Part shown: piece by piece, positions 1 to 8,988 of the stretch
Numbering within the stretch: the stretch's first letter is position 1
Layout of the letters: each line of letters opens with the position of its first letter
IMG/VR virus record: IMGVR_UViG_3300013119_000886
Location: 1 to 59,253 of that record
Direction: 5' to 3' (one strand)
Origin: a virus
Length of the DNA stretch: 59,253 bases
Notes under the pieces: model-generated
What the model was told of the DNA's origin: nothing
The model's input: the letters and a program-made list of their open reading frames with translations, nothing else
Database searches by the model: none
Position numbers and translations under genes: made by a program

Positions 1-488
1 CAAAGCCTAATATTGGTATTGCTTTAAGAACAGCAGAATATTGGAAAGACTGGCCGCATACTTTAGAATTTATTGAGCAGATTAAGGAATGGGCAAATGT
101 ATTTGTAATTGATAAAAATAAATCTGTCAATATTGATGGTGTAAATAATGATTTAGTTGGCAAAGCTCTCAGATCGATTTTAAGCGCATTGATTTACCTC
201 GACATAGTAATTACACCTGACACTTCTATTCTTCATCTCTGTGACGCTCTGGGCGTTAAATGCTTAGGTTTATTTGGCAGTATGCCATCTAAATTGCACA
301 TAAATAAATATGATAGTTATATGAGTTTTATTCAGGGAAAATGCAAACTTGACCAAGATTCGTGCATGTATGATGTCTGTCAGGGGAAAGGAAAGTATCA
401 ACCTTGCATGGATAATATAAAAGTTGAAGATGTAATCAGCAAAACAAAAGAATTGCTTTATGGATATAAACAAAAAGGTAAAATGTAA
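1..488 (+). CDS. glycosyltransferase family 9-like protein (5' truncated)
   Basis: The frame is open from base 3 to the stop at 486-488, so the gene begins outside the window. The visible C-terminal part has the pattern D-x-VITPDTSILHL-x-DALGV-x5-LFG, typical of the nucleotide-sugar-binding half of GT-B heptosyltransferase-like enzymes (family 9). Such enzymes transfer a sugar to a surface glycan. A cysteine-rich tail follows (DSCMYDVC, then PC). It is the first gene of a + strand run of sugar- and SAM-dependent enzymes, which suggests host-surface or virion glycan modification; the acceptor is unknown. Confidence 0.75.
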   Translation, partial: KPNIGIALRTAEYWKDWPHTLEFIEQIKEWANVFVIDKNKSVNIDGVNNDLVGKALRSILSALIYLDIVITPDTSILHLCDALGVKCLGLFGSMPSKLHINKYDSYMSFIQGKCKLDQDSCMYDVCQGKGKYQPCMDNIKVEDVISKTKELLYGYKQKGKM

Positions 489-642
489 TTATATAGATGA
501 TAAATATAAATCTGACGGGTGCACTGCTCTAAATTGCCCTCATAGTATAGAACATAAAAAGATGGATAGTTGTTCATATAATTATTGTTATTCAGGTGGT
601 TATGTAAAGTGTATAACTGTCAATAAAAGGAAAAACAAATAA
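460..642 (+). CDS. small cysteine-rich protein
   Basis: 60 codons, overlapping the previous gene by 29 nt and ending in TAATG, which overlaps the next start. Six cysteines (C-x5-C-x4-C-x10-C-x4-C, then VKC) resemble the cysteine-rich tail of the upstream glycosyltransferase, so it may be a metal-binding add-on. No good ribosome binding site is seen, so translation may depend on coupling. Function unknown. Confidence 0.4.
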   Translation: MDINKKVKCNYIDDKYKSDGCTALNCPHSIEHKKMDSCSYNYCYSGGYVKCITVNKRKNK

Positions 643-1385
643 TGGATATACCAGATAAAATAGAAATTTATAGTGCAATGCCTTATGAAGGTAATAAGGA
701 AGAAGACGAAACTATAGATGATTGGTTTCATGTTAGTTACAATGATACTAGAGAGCATATAGAAGCTGTATGGGATATTGAAACTATGTTTCGTCCTGAT
801 GTAGATAGTGATATTCCATTAGGTGGTATTGAAGAGCACTTTGAAAAAATAAGATTACACTATGCTTTGAATAGAGTATCCCACAAGTATCACGAGAACT
901 TAATGTTATGGGTGATAAAAGCATTAAAACCGGGTGGAAAATTACAAATTATTTCTCCTGATTTAGATTATATTTTGATGAGATGGCTTGGTAACAGTTT
1001 AGTACCAATTGAAGATAGCACAGTTATTAATAATGATAGTGACAAATGGTTTGCCAAAATAACTCGTGTATTTAGGGGCAGTAATGTTGAGATTATATCA
1101 GAAACAAAATCCGAGATAGAAGATACACTTAAAGCATCAGATATTCCACTAGATAGTATACCACAAGAAGAAACTGATGATTTTGATTTATGGTTATTAG
1201 ACAAATTGTATTCTTCCGGTAGTGGAGAACCTCAAGATTGTTTTAAGGCTACATTTAATAAAAGGTATTTATCTCAATTGTTAAACAAAACTTTGCTCAT
1301 TGTTGATAGTATAGACAGTAATGCTGATAATCCTAGCCAGATGATAGCTTTTGCTCGTAAGCATGAATCGAGGTTATTTCTATGA
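642..1385 (+). CDS. SAM-dependent methyltransferase-like protein
   Basis: 247 aa. Residues about 80-110 read NLMLWVIKALKPGGKLQIIS followed by PDLDYIL, the post-motif strand of class I methyltransferases acting on small molecules or glycans. The N-terminal third is acidic and lacks a clean GxGxG motif, so the SAM site is probably divergent. It overlaps both neighbours by a few bases (TAATG before, ATGA after), showing translational coupling in one operon with the glycosyltransferase-like genes. Confidence 0.55.
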   Translation: MDIPDKIEIYSAMPYEGNKEEDETIDDWFHVSYNDTREHIEAVWDIETMFRPDVDSDIPLGGIEEHFEKIRLHYALNRVSHKYHENLMLWVIKALKPGGKLQIISPDLDYILMRWLGNSLVPIEDSTVINNDSDKWFAKITRVFRGSNVEIISETKSEIEDTLKASDIPLDSIPQEETDDFDLWLLDKLYSSGSGEPQDCFKATFNKRYLSQLLNKTLLIVDSIDSNADNPSQMIAFARKHESRLFL

Positions 1386-2344
1386 GTGTGATAATATCAG
1401 CAGGTTCTAATACCGTGCACCAATACGAAAATGATGGGTTTGTTTATGGTTGTTGTTTTGAATCATATGGTTATTTGTTTCAATATTTAGGACACAAGGT
1501 TATATATCTAGGTAGAGATATATTGTCTTGTGGGGCTGTAAGCTCGGATATTGTTTTTATCGAATGGCATCCAATTGAAGCACCTCAAGCAATAGAAGCA
1601 GTAAGAAGTAGTGCTAAGTATGTGTTTATAGTGCAACATGGCAGCGAGCCTGAGATTCAAGAAATGCTATATAAATGCCCTTTAGATTTGTGTGATGCAA
1701 TAATTCTGTATGATGATACTTACCAAAAGATAAATAAGACTATTGATACTCCTGTTATAGCTATTCCTCATCCTGTTTTGTTTAATCGCATTGGTTCAGG
1801 TGAGCAAAATTATACTGATGACTTAGTTTTACTATCACACAGGCTAACACCAGATGATAAAACAAGAGCATTGATGTTGACATTTTTAGCTGCTACACGA
1901 TTAGAAAAAAAGATATTTGTTATTAGTGGTGACGAATATAAAGACGAGACTACGGAAGCAATAAAAAACTTAGGGTTGCCTGATTCTGTTGACTATGAAG
2001 TATCTGGATATTTAAGTGATGAGGATTTTAACAAAGTTGTTGCTTCTGCCTGTTGCATTTTGTCGTATGTGCCTTATCCTTCATTTGGTAGAGATGTGCC
2101 TATAGCGATTAACCACAAAAAGCTACTTATAGGTTCACCATATGTGGTGCAGAGATATTTGTTTCCTGATTTAGTATGCAAATCATACCCTGAATTTGTT
2201 GATAAGATAGATAAATTCAAAAAGGGAAAATTTGTCACTGAATCAATACTGGAAAAAGCAGACAATTACAAGCATTTATTTTCAATTGAGCACTTGTCTG
2301 ATGTTTTAAGGAAAAAATTAACGGAGGTTGGTATAGATGTCTAA
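1382..2344 (+). CDS. GT-B glycosyltransferase-like protein
   Basis: 320 aa. The layout suggests two Rossmann halves: a first half ending around YVFIVQHGSEPEI and a second with LVLLSHRL, then VSGYLSDEDFNKVVASACCILSYV, a pattern seen in the donor half of GT-B enzymes. No catalytic residue can be named with certainty. It starts inside the ATGA overlap with the methyltransferase gene and ends 8 nt inside the next. A role in sugar addition to a surface structure is inferred from these neighbours. Confidence 0.5.
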   Translation: MSVIISAGSNTVHQYENDGFVYGCCFESYGYLFQYLGHKVIYLGRDILSCGAVSSDIVFIEWHPIEAPQAIEAVRSSAKYVFIVQHGSEPEIQEMLYKCPLDLCDAIILYDDTYQKINKTIDTPVIAIPHPVLFNRIGSGEQNYTDDLVLLSHRLTPDDKTRALMLTFLAATRLEKKIFVISGDEYKDETTEAIKNLGLPDSVDYEVSGYLSDEDFNKVVASACCILSYVPYPSFGRDVPIAINHKKLLIGSPYVVQRYLFPDLVCKSYPEFVDKIDKFKKGKFVTESILEKADNYKHLFSIEHLSDVLRKKLTEVGIDV

Positions 2345-3314
2345 ACCAATTGTATTGTTAGTAAGCTGTGTTGGAGAAGAAGGCATAATTAGGTCGCCCC
2401 AAAACACTAGGGAAAGTAGGTCTCCCCAAACTTCGATGTCTTACGCATACGCTGTCGCTCAATTTGCTGATGTTTATTGGATTCATGGGAGTAGAACTGC
2501 ATTAGACTTTTTAGACGTAATCAAGCCAGATGCAATTGGTATTTGCCCTGGTGTTCCAAAAGCACACGCATTTGCTTTGGCTGCCAACAGTCTTGGTTTC
2601 CCTGTTATTGTATTTGGGCAAGAACAAGGAATGACAAATGGTACAGCAGCATATTCTGAAATTCAATGCACAGAAGTACGGCAACTATTTGAAAACATAA
2701 CTGCGTGGGTTGGCGCAGTGTTGCCACAATTCATGATTGATGCTCAATTCTTTGACTTTGCTCTTCATAATTTATGGATGCCGATTATTCCGCCTAAAGA
2801 CATTCCTAAAGAGACACTATTTGATGCTGAAAAGTGCTGGTTGCCTAACTCTGGCGTAGACTATTTTTCCTATTTGCCTGTAAAAGCTATTCTTCTTGCT
2901 AAAGCTATGAAAAGCAAGGATGTAATTGTCCAGTTTCATCATGAGGTAAAATCTAATTTTGGCAACTTGCCTGTTAGAGCAGAAAAAGTTGTGCCGTACC
3001 CTGAGCATATGGCAATGATAGAGAAAGCGGATGCTGTCTATGCCCTAGACGAAGGTAGGATTTTGCTAGGTCGTGCTTTTGCAATGGCAGCTTATTATGG
3101 AACACCTGCTTTTGGTCTTCCACATAGAGTTGCTGGTGCTAATTACTTTTTCCCAGAATTAGCAAAGATTACAACTATTCATGAATGTGACGAAGCTATG
3201 ACAAACATTGATGCCATCTTAGACAACGCTAGAAATATTGTGGAAAATTGTCTGTGGGGTGACACTTATAATGCGAGGTTGAAAGAAATATGTTTCCAAC
3301 ACTGGAATCTTTAA
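2337..3314 (+). CDS. unknown protein of glycosyltransferase-like cassette
   Basis: 325 aa, preceded by GGAGGTTGGTATAG with good spacing. It has Rossmann-like segments (PIVLLVSCVG; VYWIHGSRTALDFLDVIKPDAIGI) and a C-terminal part with DAVYALDEGRILLGRAF and ATYYGTPAFG-like wording that resembles GT-B C-terminal domains. I cannot assign a family. It overlaps the next gene by 25 nt. Confidence 0.45.
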   Translation: MSKPIVLLVSCVGEEGIIRSPQNTRESRSPQTSMSYAYAVAQFADVYWIHGSRTALDFLDVIKPDAIGICPGVPKAHAFALAANSLGFPVIVFGQEQGMTNGTAAYSEIQCTEVRQLFENITAWVGAVLPQFMIDAQFFDFALHNLWMPIIPPKDIPKETLFDAEKCWLPNSGVDYFSYLPVKAILLAKAMKSKDVIVQFHHEVKSNFGNLPVRAEKVVPYPEHMAMIEKADAVYALDEGRILLGRAFAMAAYYGTPAFGLPHRVAGANYFFPELAKITTIHECDEAMTNIDAILDNARNIVENCLWGDTYNARLKEICFQHWNL

Positions 3315-3832
3315 CAGATGAAGAAGAAAAGAGCTTTGCTCATCCTAAAGGATATTACACTGAACAAAGAAGCCGTATCGGTTCGATTGCAAAAACAGTC
3401 AAGCCGAAGTTAATTTTAGAACTAGGTACTTGGCAAGGATATGGAGCGCTGCTTTTGGCCCAATCCTCCGGAGGGCATGTTGTAACAGTTGACTTTCTTT
3501 TAGAAAGTTATATTGCAGGAATGAGGCAAGCAATAGAGGGCAACTGTTTTATTCATCCTGTGTTTATGGATGGAAGGCAATATGTTACTGAAGTAGCAAC
3601 CTTGTTACCGTTTGATTTTTGCCATTTAGATATGGACCATAATTATAACAGTTCGGTTTTGATTTTGTCTATTCTTACCAAAATGGAATCAATGCAAAAT
3701 ATTGTTGTTCATGATTGCGATTCTATAAATCATGATGAATATCGAGCTTGTACTGATTTTTTAAGTAAGGATTCTACATGGGATGGAGATTGTAAATATG
3801 GCGTTTATTGGCTGCGCAAATTACACAGTTAA
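3290..3832 (+). CDS. class I SAM-dependent methyltransferase (Methyltransf_24-like)
   Basis: 180 aa. Motif I is LILELGTWQGYGALLLA (residues about 40-56), followed by VVTVDFL as the acidic strand 2 and FDFCHLDMDHNY as a motif IV-like segment. This matches O-methyltransferase-like proteins of the Methyltransf_24 type, commonly linked to glycan or lipid decoration. The 3' end overlaps the next gene. Confidence 0.7.
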   Translation: MFPTLESLTDEEEKSFAHPKGYYTEQRSRIGSIAKTVKPKLILELGTWQGYGALLLAQSSGGHVVTVDFLLESYIAGMRQAIEGNCFIHPVFMDGRQYVTEVATLLPFDFCHLDMDHNYNSSVLILSILTKMESMQNIVVHDCDSINHDEYRACTDFLSKDSTWDGDCKYGVYWLRKLHS

Positions 3833-4781
3833 TAAGTTATCCTATTTTTTTAACAGCCAGCGTTTAGTCCATGTTCAATGGAATATTACTAACAAATGTA
3901 ACCATAACTGTATACGCTGCATATCAAAAACAAAACCACTGTTTAATTCTTTAAATGAGATGTCATTTGAAGATGTTATCAATATTGCAAATCAGTTAAA
4001 GCAACATGGAGTAAAAGCTATTTCCCTCAATGGTGGAGGAAATCCAACTAGTCACAAAAGATTTGGTGATATAGTTAATGCTTTGTGCGATTTAGGTTTT
4101 GTGGTGGGCGCTCTTTCTAACGGTGACGGTATTCTTGGCAACTTATCTGCTTGCAAGAGGTTATCATGGTTAAGAATTTCTATTGAATCTTTTGACAAGA
4201 ACACTTATGAAAAATTACACAGAAGTAGCATGCCTGACTTTAAATCAATGATTAAAAAGCTCTTAGCGAATAATGTGAATGTTTCAGCTGGATGCTTGGT
4301 GCAACCTGAAAATGCTAAAGAAATGATAGATATTGCCAAGCAGGCTAAAGAGTTGCAAGTGAGTAGTCTGCGGTTCAATTTTTTATGGAATCCATTTAGG
4401 CATATTGCGATAGATGAAAGCGTGGTAGACAATAGCATATCTTATATTAGAGATAGTATAATGGACCATAGTTTTAAAGTGACCTTTTCAGATGAAAGGT
4501 TAAAGTACCATAAAAGCTATAGATTTTTCACGCAATGTTATTATTGTAATTTGTCGTGTGTCATTAGCCCAGAGGGATATGTTTATAGGTGTTGCACATT
4601 AAACAACACTATTGGTGGCAATATCGGCTTACTGCACAAAGATTGCTTTAGTGATATATGGAACAATCGTGATAAGGCAGTTAACACAAAGGCTTGTCCT
4701 GATTGTTTAATGGACGGCAAAAACAATTATATTCATGAGTTGTTAAGGTTAAAACAATCGGATGATTTGTATTTTCTATAA
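3798..4781 (+). CDS. radical SAM protein with SPASM-like C-terminus
   Basis: About 327 aa. The radical SAM cluster motif is CNHNCIRC (CX3CX2C), preceded by VQWNITNK. The glycine-rich SAM-binding segment is SLNGGGNPT. The C-terminus has CYYCNLSC, YVYRCC and ACPDC, consistent with auxiliary Fe-S ligands of a SPASM/twitch domain. Such enzymes perform radical chemistry on peptides, sugars or nucleosides. I chose ATG 3798 because GGAG lies 8 nt before it; ATG 3783 is in frame upstream but overlaps more. It is paralogous to the next gene. Confidence 0.85.
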   Translation: MAFIGCANYTVNKLSYFFNSQRLVHVQWNITNKCNHNCIRCISKTKPLFNSLNEMSFEDVINIANQLKQHGVKAISLNGGGNPTSHKRFGDIVNALCDLGFVVGALSNGDGILGNLSACKRLSWLRISIESFDKNTYEKLHRSSMPDFKSMIKKLLANNVNVSAGCLVQPENAKEMIDIAKQAKELQVSSLRFNFLWNPFRHIAIDESVVDNSISYIRDSIMDHSFKVTFSDERLKYHKSYRFFTQCYYCNLSCVISPEGYVYRCCTLNNTIGGNIGLLHKDCFSDIWNNRDKAVNTKACPDCLMDGKNNYIHELLRLKQSDDLYFL

Positions 4782-4790
4782 GGTAAACAA

Positions 4791-5756
4791 ATGGACACTA
4801 ATGAATATTCACCATTGAAAATAATACATCATATAGATAAACTAAAAAGAAAACAGCCAGTTATGTGCCAGCTAGACTTGACTAATATTTGCAACTATAA
4901 TTGTATATTTTGCACGAACAAAAATAAACCTAATTTAGAGCCTAATGCAGAGTTAAGTTTTGATATGGCTAAAAGTATTCTTGACCAGCTAAGCGTATTG
5001 GCCATTGTTGGTTTAGAATTTACTGGTGGAGGCGAGCCACTAGAATATCCTTATTTTAGGTTTATAGTAGAGTATGGTACTAATTTAGGCTTTCAGCTTG
5101 GTCTAATTACTAATGGCGGTAAACTAGGTCAGTTTGCAGATATATTGTCACATTTTTGCTGGATAAGAGTTTCTATTGATGCTAGTACTGAAGATACCTA
5201 CTACAATATAAAAAAAACCAAAATGCCTGACTTGTCAATTATTTCACAACTTAAAAGTGTTACTACTGGCGCTAGTTTTATAGTGGTTAAAGAAAACGTT
5301 CATGAAATGTATAGTTTTGCTTTGATGGCAAAACAGCTGGGTTTTGACAATTGCCGATTTAGTTATAACCATGATTTGGAAGATGGCAACAGTTATTATG
5401 AGCCAATTAAAAGTGAAATCATGTCTCAGTTAAATGAAGCTGAATCTATAGAAGGATTGAAGGTGTTTTCTTTAAAGGATAGATTAAACATATGGCAACC
5501 TAAAACATATGATTATTGTTACTATTCAGATTTAGCAATTATCATTACTGCCGATGCTAAGGTTTATAATTGTTGTGAGTGGAAAGATGACAGTAATGGT
5601 TGCTTAGGCGATTTACATAATAACAGTCTCAAGTCGTTATTGTTAAATAGACCACCAATAAATGTTAAAAAGTGTCCACCATGTTGGATGGATAGCAAGA
5701 ATATTCTTGCTAGTTATGCCATGTTAGATAATCCTAAACATATCAATTTCCCATAA
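4791..5756 (+). CDS. radical SAM protein with SPASM-like C-terminus
   Basis: 321 aa. The cluster motif CNYNCIFC follows LDLTNI, and EFTGGGEPLEYP is the GGE motif that binds the SAM amino group. C-terminal cysteines fall in YCYYSD, VYNCCEW and CPPCWMD, matching the pattern of the preceding protein, so the two are likely a duplicated pair. The substrate is unknown. The cassette context (glycosyltransferases, methyltransferases) points to radical modification of a carbohydrate or peptide. The gene begins 9 nt after the previous stop, with AAGG upstream. Confidence 0.85.
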   Translation: MDTNEYSPLKIIHHIDKLKRKQPVMCQLDLTNICNYNCIFCTNKNKPNLEPNAELSFDMAKSILDQLSVLAIVGLEFTGGGEPLEYPYFRFIVEYGTNLGFQLGLITNGGKLGQFADILSHFCWIRVSIDASTEDTYYNIKKTKMPDLSIISQLKSVTTGASFIVVKENVHEMYSFALMAKQLGFDNCRFSYNHDLEDGNSYYEPIKSEIMSQLNEAESIEGLKVFSLKDRLNIWQPKTYDYCYYSDLAIIITADAKVYNCCEWKDDSNGCLGDLHNNSLKSLLLNRPPINVKKCPPCWMDSKNILASYAMLDNPKHINFP

Positions 5757-5771
5757 ATAAAAGGTGTAAAA

Positions 5772-6092
5772 ATGAAACTGAAACTAATTGATATAGCTAA
5801 AGTAGTATCCGAGAAGCATGGTTTGTCACTAAATAAATCTAGAGCAATTGTTGGAACTATAGTTGAAGAGATTGCTAGTAGTTTATGCAAAGGTAGTGAA
5901 GTGTATTTTAGAAAAATAGGTTTATTTCATGTGACTGATAGGTATTGGAAGATAGTTGACAAGAAGAAGAAGTGGAATCCTTTTGATAACAAAACTAATG
6001 ACGGTGTATCTAGAGTAGCTAGTGTTAAGTTTTCTAAACAACTAAAGGATAGGTTAAAGGGAAAGCAGGATGAATCAAAAAAAGCTGTGTAA
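5772..6092 (+). CDS. HU/IHF-family DNA-binding protein
   Basis: 106 aa with the helix pair KLIDIAKVVSEKHGLSLNKS and a beta segment VYFRKIGLFHV matching the GxF(x)V core of HU-type proteins. The DNA-binding arm is lysine-rich (VDKKKKWNPF). The C-terminus is longer than in host HU. It probably bends DNA for packaging, replication or promoter architecture. AAAGGTGTAAAA precedes the ATG. Confidence 0.8.
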   Translation: MKLKLIDIAKVVSEKHGLSLNKSRAIVGTIVEEIASSLCKGSEVYFRKIGLFHVTDRYWKIVDKKKKWNPFDNKTNDGVSRVASVKFSKQLKDRLKGKQDESKKAV

Positions 6093-6240
6093 AGAATGTA
6101 AAGGTATGGGCAAGTTTATGAGGTTTGAAGTAAACCCAGTAACAGAAAAGTATGGTAACTGGATGGTGTTTAACAGAATATTATTTGATAATGTTAGGCG
6201 CAAAAAGCAAATAAAGAATTGTGAGTATTGCAAAAAATAG
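6070..6240 (+). CDS. small zinc-ribbon protein
   Basis: 56 aa, overlapping the HU gene's 3' end, with GGGAAAGCAGG just before the ATG. Two cysteine pairs, LCKECKGMGKF near the N-terminus and NCEYCKK at the C-terminus, form a likely zinc knuckle of DnaJ-like CxxCxGxG flavour. The role is unknown. Confidence 0.65.
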   Translation: MNQKKLCKECKGMGKFMRFEVNPVTEKYGNWMVFNRILFDNVRRKKQIKNCEYCKK

Positions 6241-6312
6241 GCTTAGCATTATTGAAGAATATTATGTGAATACAATACCGGTACAATTAAGTTTATTTTA
6301 ATGGAGGTTAGT

Positions 6313-6636
6313 ATGAATAAGATAATACGCGGGCTATCACCAGTGTTTATTATTATAGTGCCAATTATAATAATTATTACTATGATGATTGTGCCTTTAG
6401 AATCAGATATTCAAAAACAGGTGATGTTGAGAGATTTAGTAACGTCAATAGTAACTGGAGCTGTTACTGTATTATCTGTTACATGGCTTGTTATTATTGG
6501 TGTTAAGATATTTAATATCGTGACGCCGGAGGTGAGCTTTTTTGAAGAGCTTAAAAAGGGGAATACTGCTGTTGGTATTTTTATTGGTTTGGTTATTCTT
6601 GGGATGTTTGTTGGGTTCGCTATCGCATTCTCCTGA
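6313..6636 (+). CDS. small membrane protein upstream of lysin
   Basis: 107 aa with three hydrophobic segments: residues about 8-26, 46-66 and 84-106. GGAGG at 6303-6307 fixes the start at ATG 6313 rather than 6301. It overlaps the lytic transglycosylase gene by about 95 nt in another frame. Size, topology and position resemble a holin, but this is inference from context only. Confidence 0.6.
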   Translation: MNKIIRGLSPVFIIIVPIIIIITMMIVPLESDIQKQVMLRDLVTSIVTGAVTVLSVTWLVIIGVKIFNIVTPEVSFFEELKKGNTAVGIFIGLVILGMFVGFAIAFS

Positions 6637-7087
6637 GATTCCTTATTTTGATATAACAGTTGAAGAGTGCAGAAAATATAAATGGGCTAACCCTTATTTA
6701 ATTAGTGCTCAAATTATGTCTGAAAGCTCATTTAATCATGAAGCTGTTAGTCACGTAGGAGCTATTGGTTTACTTCAAATAATGCCAACAACGGCTACAT
6801 GGATGGGTGTTAAAGATATTGATAATTTATTTATACCTGAGATAAATATAATGTGGGGCATTTATTATGATGATTGGTGTTACCGTTGGTATGATAAACG
6901 AAATAACTATTTGCCAAATCATATAAAGTTATGGTTAATGTTCATCGCTTATCATGATGGAGTTGGCAATGTTGGTAAGTGGCTTAAACAAGATTCTTAT
7001 TTTCCAGGAGAAGTTGCACTAGCAACTAAATGGGGTAGATTATATTTAAAAAACATAATGAGATATTATTCTATATATTTAGATTAG
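6542..7087 (+). CDS. lytic transglycosylase (SLT domain) with N-terminal membrane anchor
   Basis: 181 aa starting at TTG 6542, seven bases after GGAGGTGA. Residues 6-27 are a hydrophobic anchor or signal. The SLT fold follows: ISAQIMSESSFN holds the catalytic Glu (ESSFN), then GAIGLLQIMPTTA, and a late AYHDGVGNVGKW in place of the usual AYNAGPG. The enzyme cleaves peptidoglycan between MurNAc and GlcNAc. With the membrane protein upstream it forms a probable lysis or DNA-entry pair. Confidence 0.88.
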   Translation: MKSLKRGILLLVFLLVWLFLGCLLGSLSHSPEIPYFDITVEECRKYKWANPYLISAQIMSESSFNHEAVSHVGAIGLLQIMPTTATWMGVKDIDNLFIPEINIMWGIYYDDWCYRWYDKRNNYLPNHIKLWLMFIAYHDGVGNVGKWLKQDSYFPGEVALATKWGRLYLKNIMRYYSIYLD

Positions 7088-7092
7088 AAAAG

Positions 7093-7134
7093 TGGGCAGA
7101 GGTTGATTTGAACCATCGAATCTTCCGTCTGCCC
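7093..7134 (-). ncRNA. minimal tRNA-like element (acceptor stem + T-arm), possible terminator
   Basis: On the - strand a 7-bp acceptor-like stem (7128-7134 with 7094-7100) encloses a 10-nt linker and a T-arm-like hairpin with the 7-nt loop TTCAAAT (7112-7106), directly followed by the acceptor 3' strand and one unpaired A. No D-arm or anticodon arm exists. The T-stem has two mismatches. The element lies between convergent genes and is followed on the - strand by ACTTTTCT, so it could act as a terminator or RNA-processing signal. The same architecture recurs at 28917-28958. Confidence 0.5.
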
Positions 7135-7235
7135 ATTTTGATTAAGTTAAATCTCAATTGTCCATCCAATCCTATCATTTCTATGGTTTGGGACATCTAC
7201 TGGGCAATGTAACAAGTATATCCATAATTCTTTTG

Positions 7236-8969
7236 TCACTTTACATTTTTGCCTAATGGTAGCGATGCCTCGTATAGCATCTCCTGAGTTATTTCAACAG
7301 GCTTACCGTCAAAAATGAAAGTTGTTTTTTTAAGCAAGTCCGGTTCTCTTCTGATAATATCTAATTCCATCATTGTCCATCCTTGCGCGGGTGCTCCATC
7401 AATTATTTTCTCAGCGCCCACTAACTTAGAAATATCAAGGGGATAACCATCTTTCCAATCAAGCAGAAATTCTATCTTTTCAACTCTATGAAAAGTATCC
7501 TTGAGCGCATGCCACACTTTGCCTCCCAACGCATCTGAGACCATTAACCAGTCTGACAATACTTTTGAACCAGTTGAAGCTGCATATGGACCGATATGTC
7601 TGTTCAACCCTAACATCAGCGTGTTGTGACGTGCAAGGGCTTCCACTATTTCACCGATATTTCTCTTTAACTTATTATATGGCCCCCCAATATTTGGAGT
7701 GATTACAGTTGAACAACCCCAAATAAAGGACACGCCTGCCAGCGTTCTGTCAAACGGTTCTTCTGAGCATAATACCACCTCTAAATCCATATACTCACCA
7801 TAAATAGGCACAAGCGATAGGCAAATATCTATACCAGTAGAAAGAGTAACTTGGCTTATTTTTGCAATAGCCTGATAACTTATAGAATCATCAAAAACAA
7901 CTTCTTGAGGTTCAGACATTGCTGTGAGTGTTATGGGCTCAAAAGTAAATTCCATCCCTTCGCAATCCGCCTCATATAACCGGTCTCCGTCAGAAAAGTA
8001 CCCATATATAGCAGGGTCAGTTTCTTCGGGCTCTGGTTCAGGTTCTTCATCCTCAGTTGTTGCACTAAATATGGTATAGGAAATAGGTATATCAAACTCT
8101 TCCCCATCATTCCATTCACCAGTAAAGTGCGCTGTCCTTGTTTCTATCTTCCCCTTATCGACATATGGGATTACCCACTCCAACAACAACTCCTGCTCCA
8201 ACACTTCGATGTAAGTTTCCATAGATGTTTCTTTTAAAACGACAGGGCGCACACCAGCAATACGGATAGTTGATTCCCTTATATCATATACCTTCCCATC
8301 TGGAACAGTGACAGTTATCTTCTCTCTACCAATATCAAAAGTATTTATCCGTTTATCCGTAACCTCAAGTAATATTTTACCATTTCCGTCAGGCTCACCT
8401 TTATCTACATCTTTAGGTTGTTCTTGTTCTGTTATTGTGCCTGCTAACAACAATGCCGGCGCACCTTTGCGTGGGCCTACATTATCAACTGAGCCATCGC
8501 CATTTAACCGCCAAAGGTTGCAAGTTACACTTGTTTTTATGTGCCAACCAATTAACCCACCCACAGGGCGCACAAAAATATATATTCTTCCACCACCATT
8601 GATACCCCTATTTAATTGAAAAACAACAGGATCTTCAACACTCCCATCACCATACACTACTGCATAATTATGGTAGCGTACATCTGTCCACATGCCCCTT
8701 GCTATCTTAACTTCAATTTTGCCTGTGCCTTTCGGGTTAATAGTTCCATCTGCATGTAACACAGACACCACTAATCGCAATGATGTTGCATAAAATCCAT
8801 CATCGCTGTTAATTGTATTTATTTCAATACACCAACCATCAGGGTTCACTTCAAGCCAAGCAAACGAATACTTATCCAATGTATCATAAACTCTATCACC
8901 GAATGCTGTTTGTGATAGCAACAGTATCATTACTACTACTATTGAAAGCCAACTCATTTTCTTAAACAT
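7236..8969 (-). CDS. secreted protein of unknown function
   Basis: About 577 aa. The start at 8969 is supported by GGAGACAAGTAAA just before it. The N-terminus is a signal peptide: MFKKM, a hydrophobic stretch, and a likely cleavage site around QTAFG-D. The mature part has beta-rich domains, a short acidic proline linker (EEPEPEPEE, about residue 310) and a C-terminal domain with many tryptophans. GC content and codon use look higher than in the neighbours, suggesting separate acquisition. It may be a surface or lysogenic-conversion factor; no family recognised. Confidence 0.7.
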   Translation of the reverse strand: MFKKMSWLSIVVVMILLLSQTAFGDRVYDTLDKYSFAWLEVNPDGWCIEINTINSDDGFYATSLRLVVSVLHADGTINPKGTGKIEVKIARGMWTDVRYHNYAVVYGDGSVEDPVVFQLNRGINGGGRIYIFVRPVGGLIGWHIKTSVTCNLWRLNGDGSVDNVGPRKGAPALLLAGTITEQEQPKDVDKGEPDGNGKILLEVTDKRINTFDIGREKITVTVPDGKVYDIRESTIRIAGVRPVVLKETSMETYIEVLEQELLLEWVIPYVDKGKIETRTAHFTGEWNDGEEFDIPISYTIFSATTEDEEPEPEPEETDPAIYGYFSDGDRLYEADCEGMEFTFEPITLTAMSEPQEVVFDDSISYQAIAKISQVTLSTGIDICLSLVPIYGEYMDLEVVLCSEEPFDRTLAGVSFIWGCSTVITPNIGGPYNKLKRNIGEIVEALARHNTLMLGLNRHIGPYAASTGSKVLSDWLMVSDALGGKVWHALKDTFHRVEKIEFLLDWKDGYPLDISKLVGAEKIIDGAPAQGWTMMELDIIRREPDLLKKTTFIFDGKPVEITQEMLYEASLPLGKNVK

Positions 8970-8988
8970 TTTACTTGTCTCCATAAGT

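Noticed and set aside
8308-8619. Open frame on the + strand inside the secreted-protein gene.
   Set aside because: It is the complement of a well-supported coding frame, with no ribosome site or domain.
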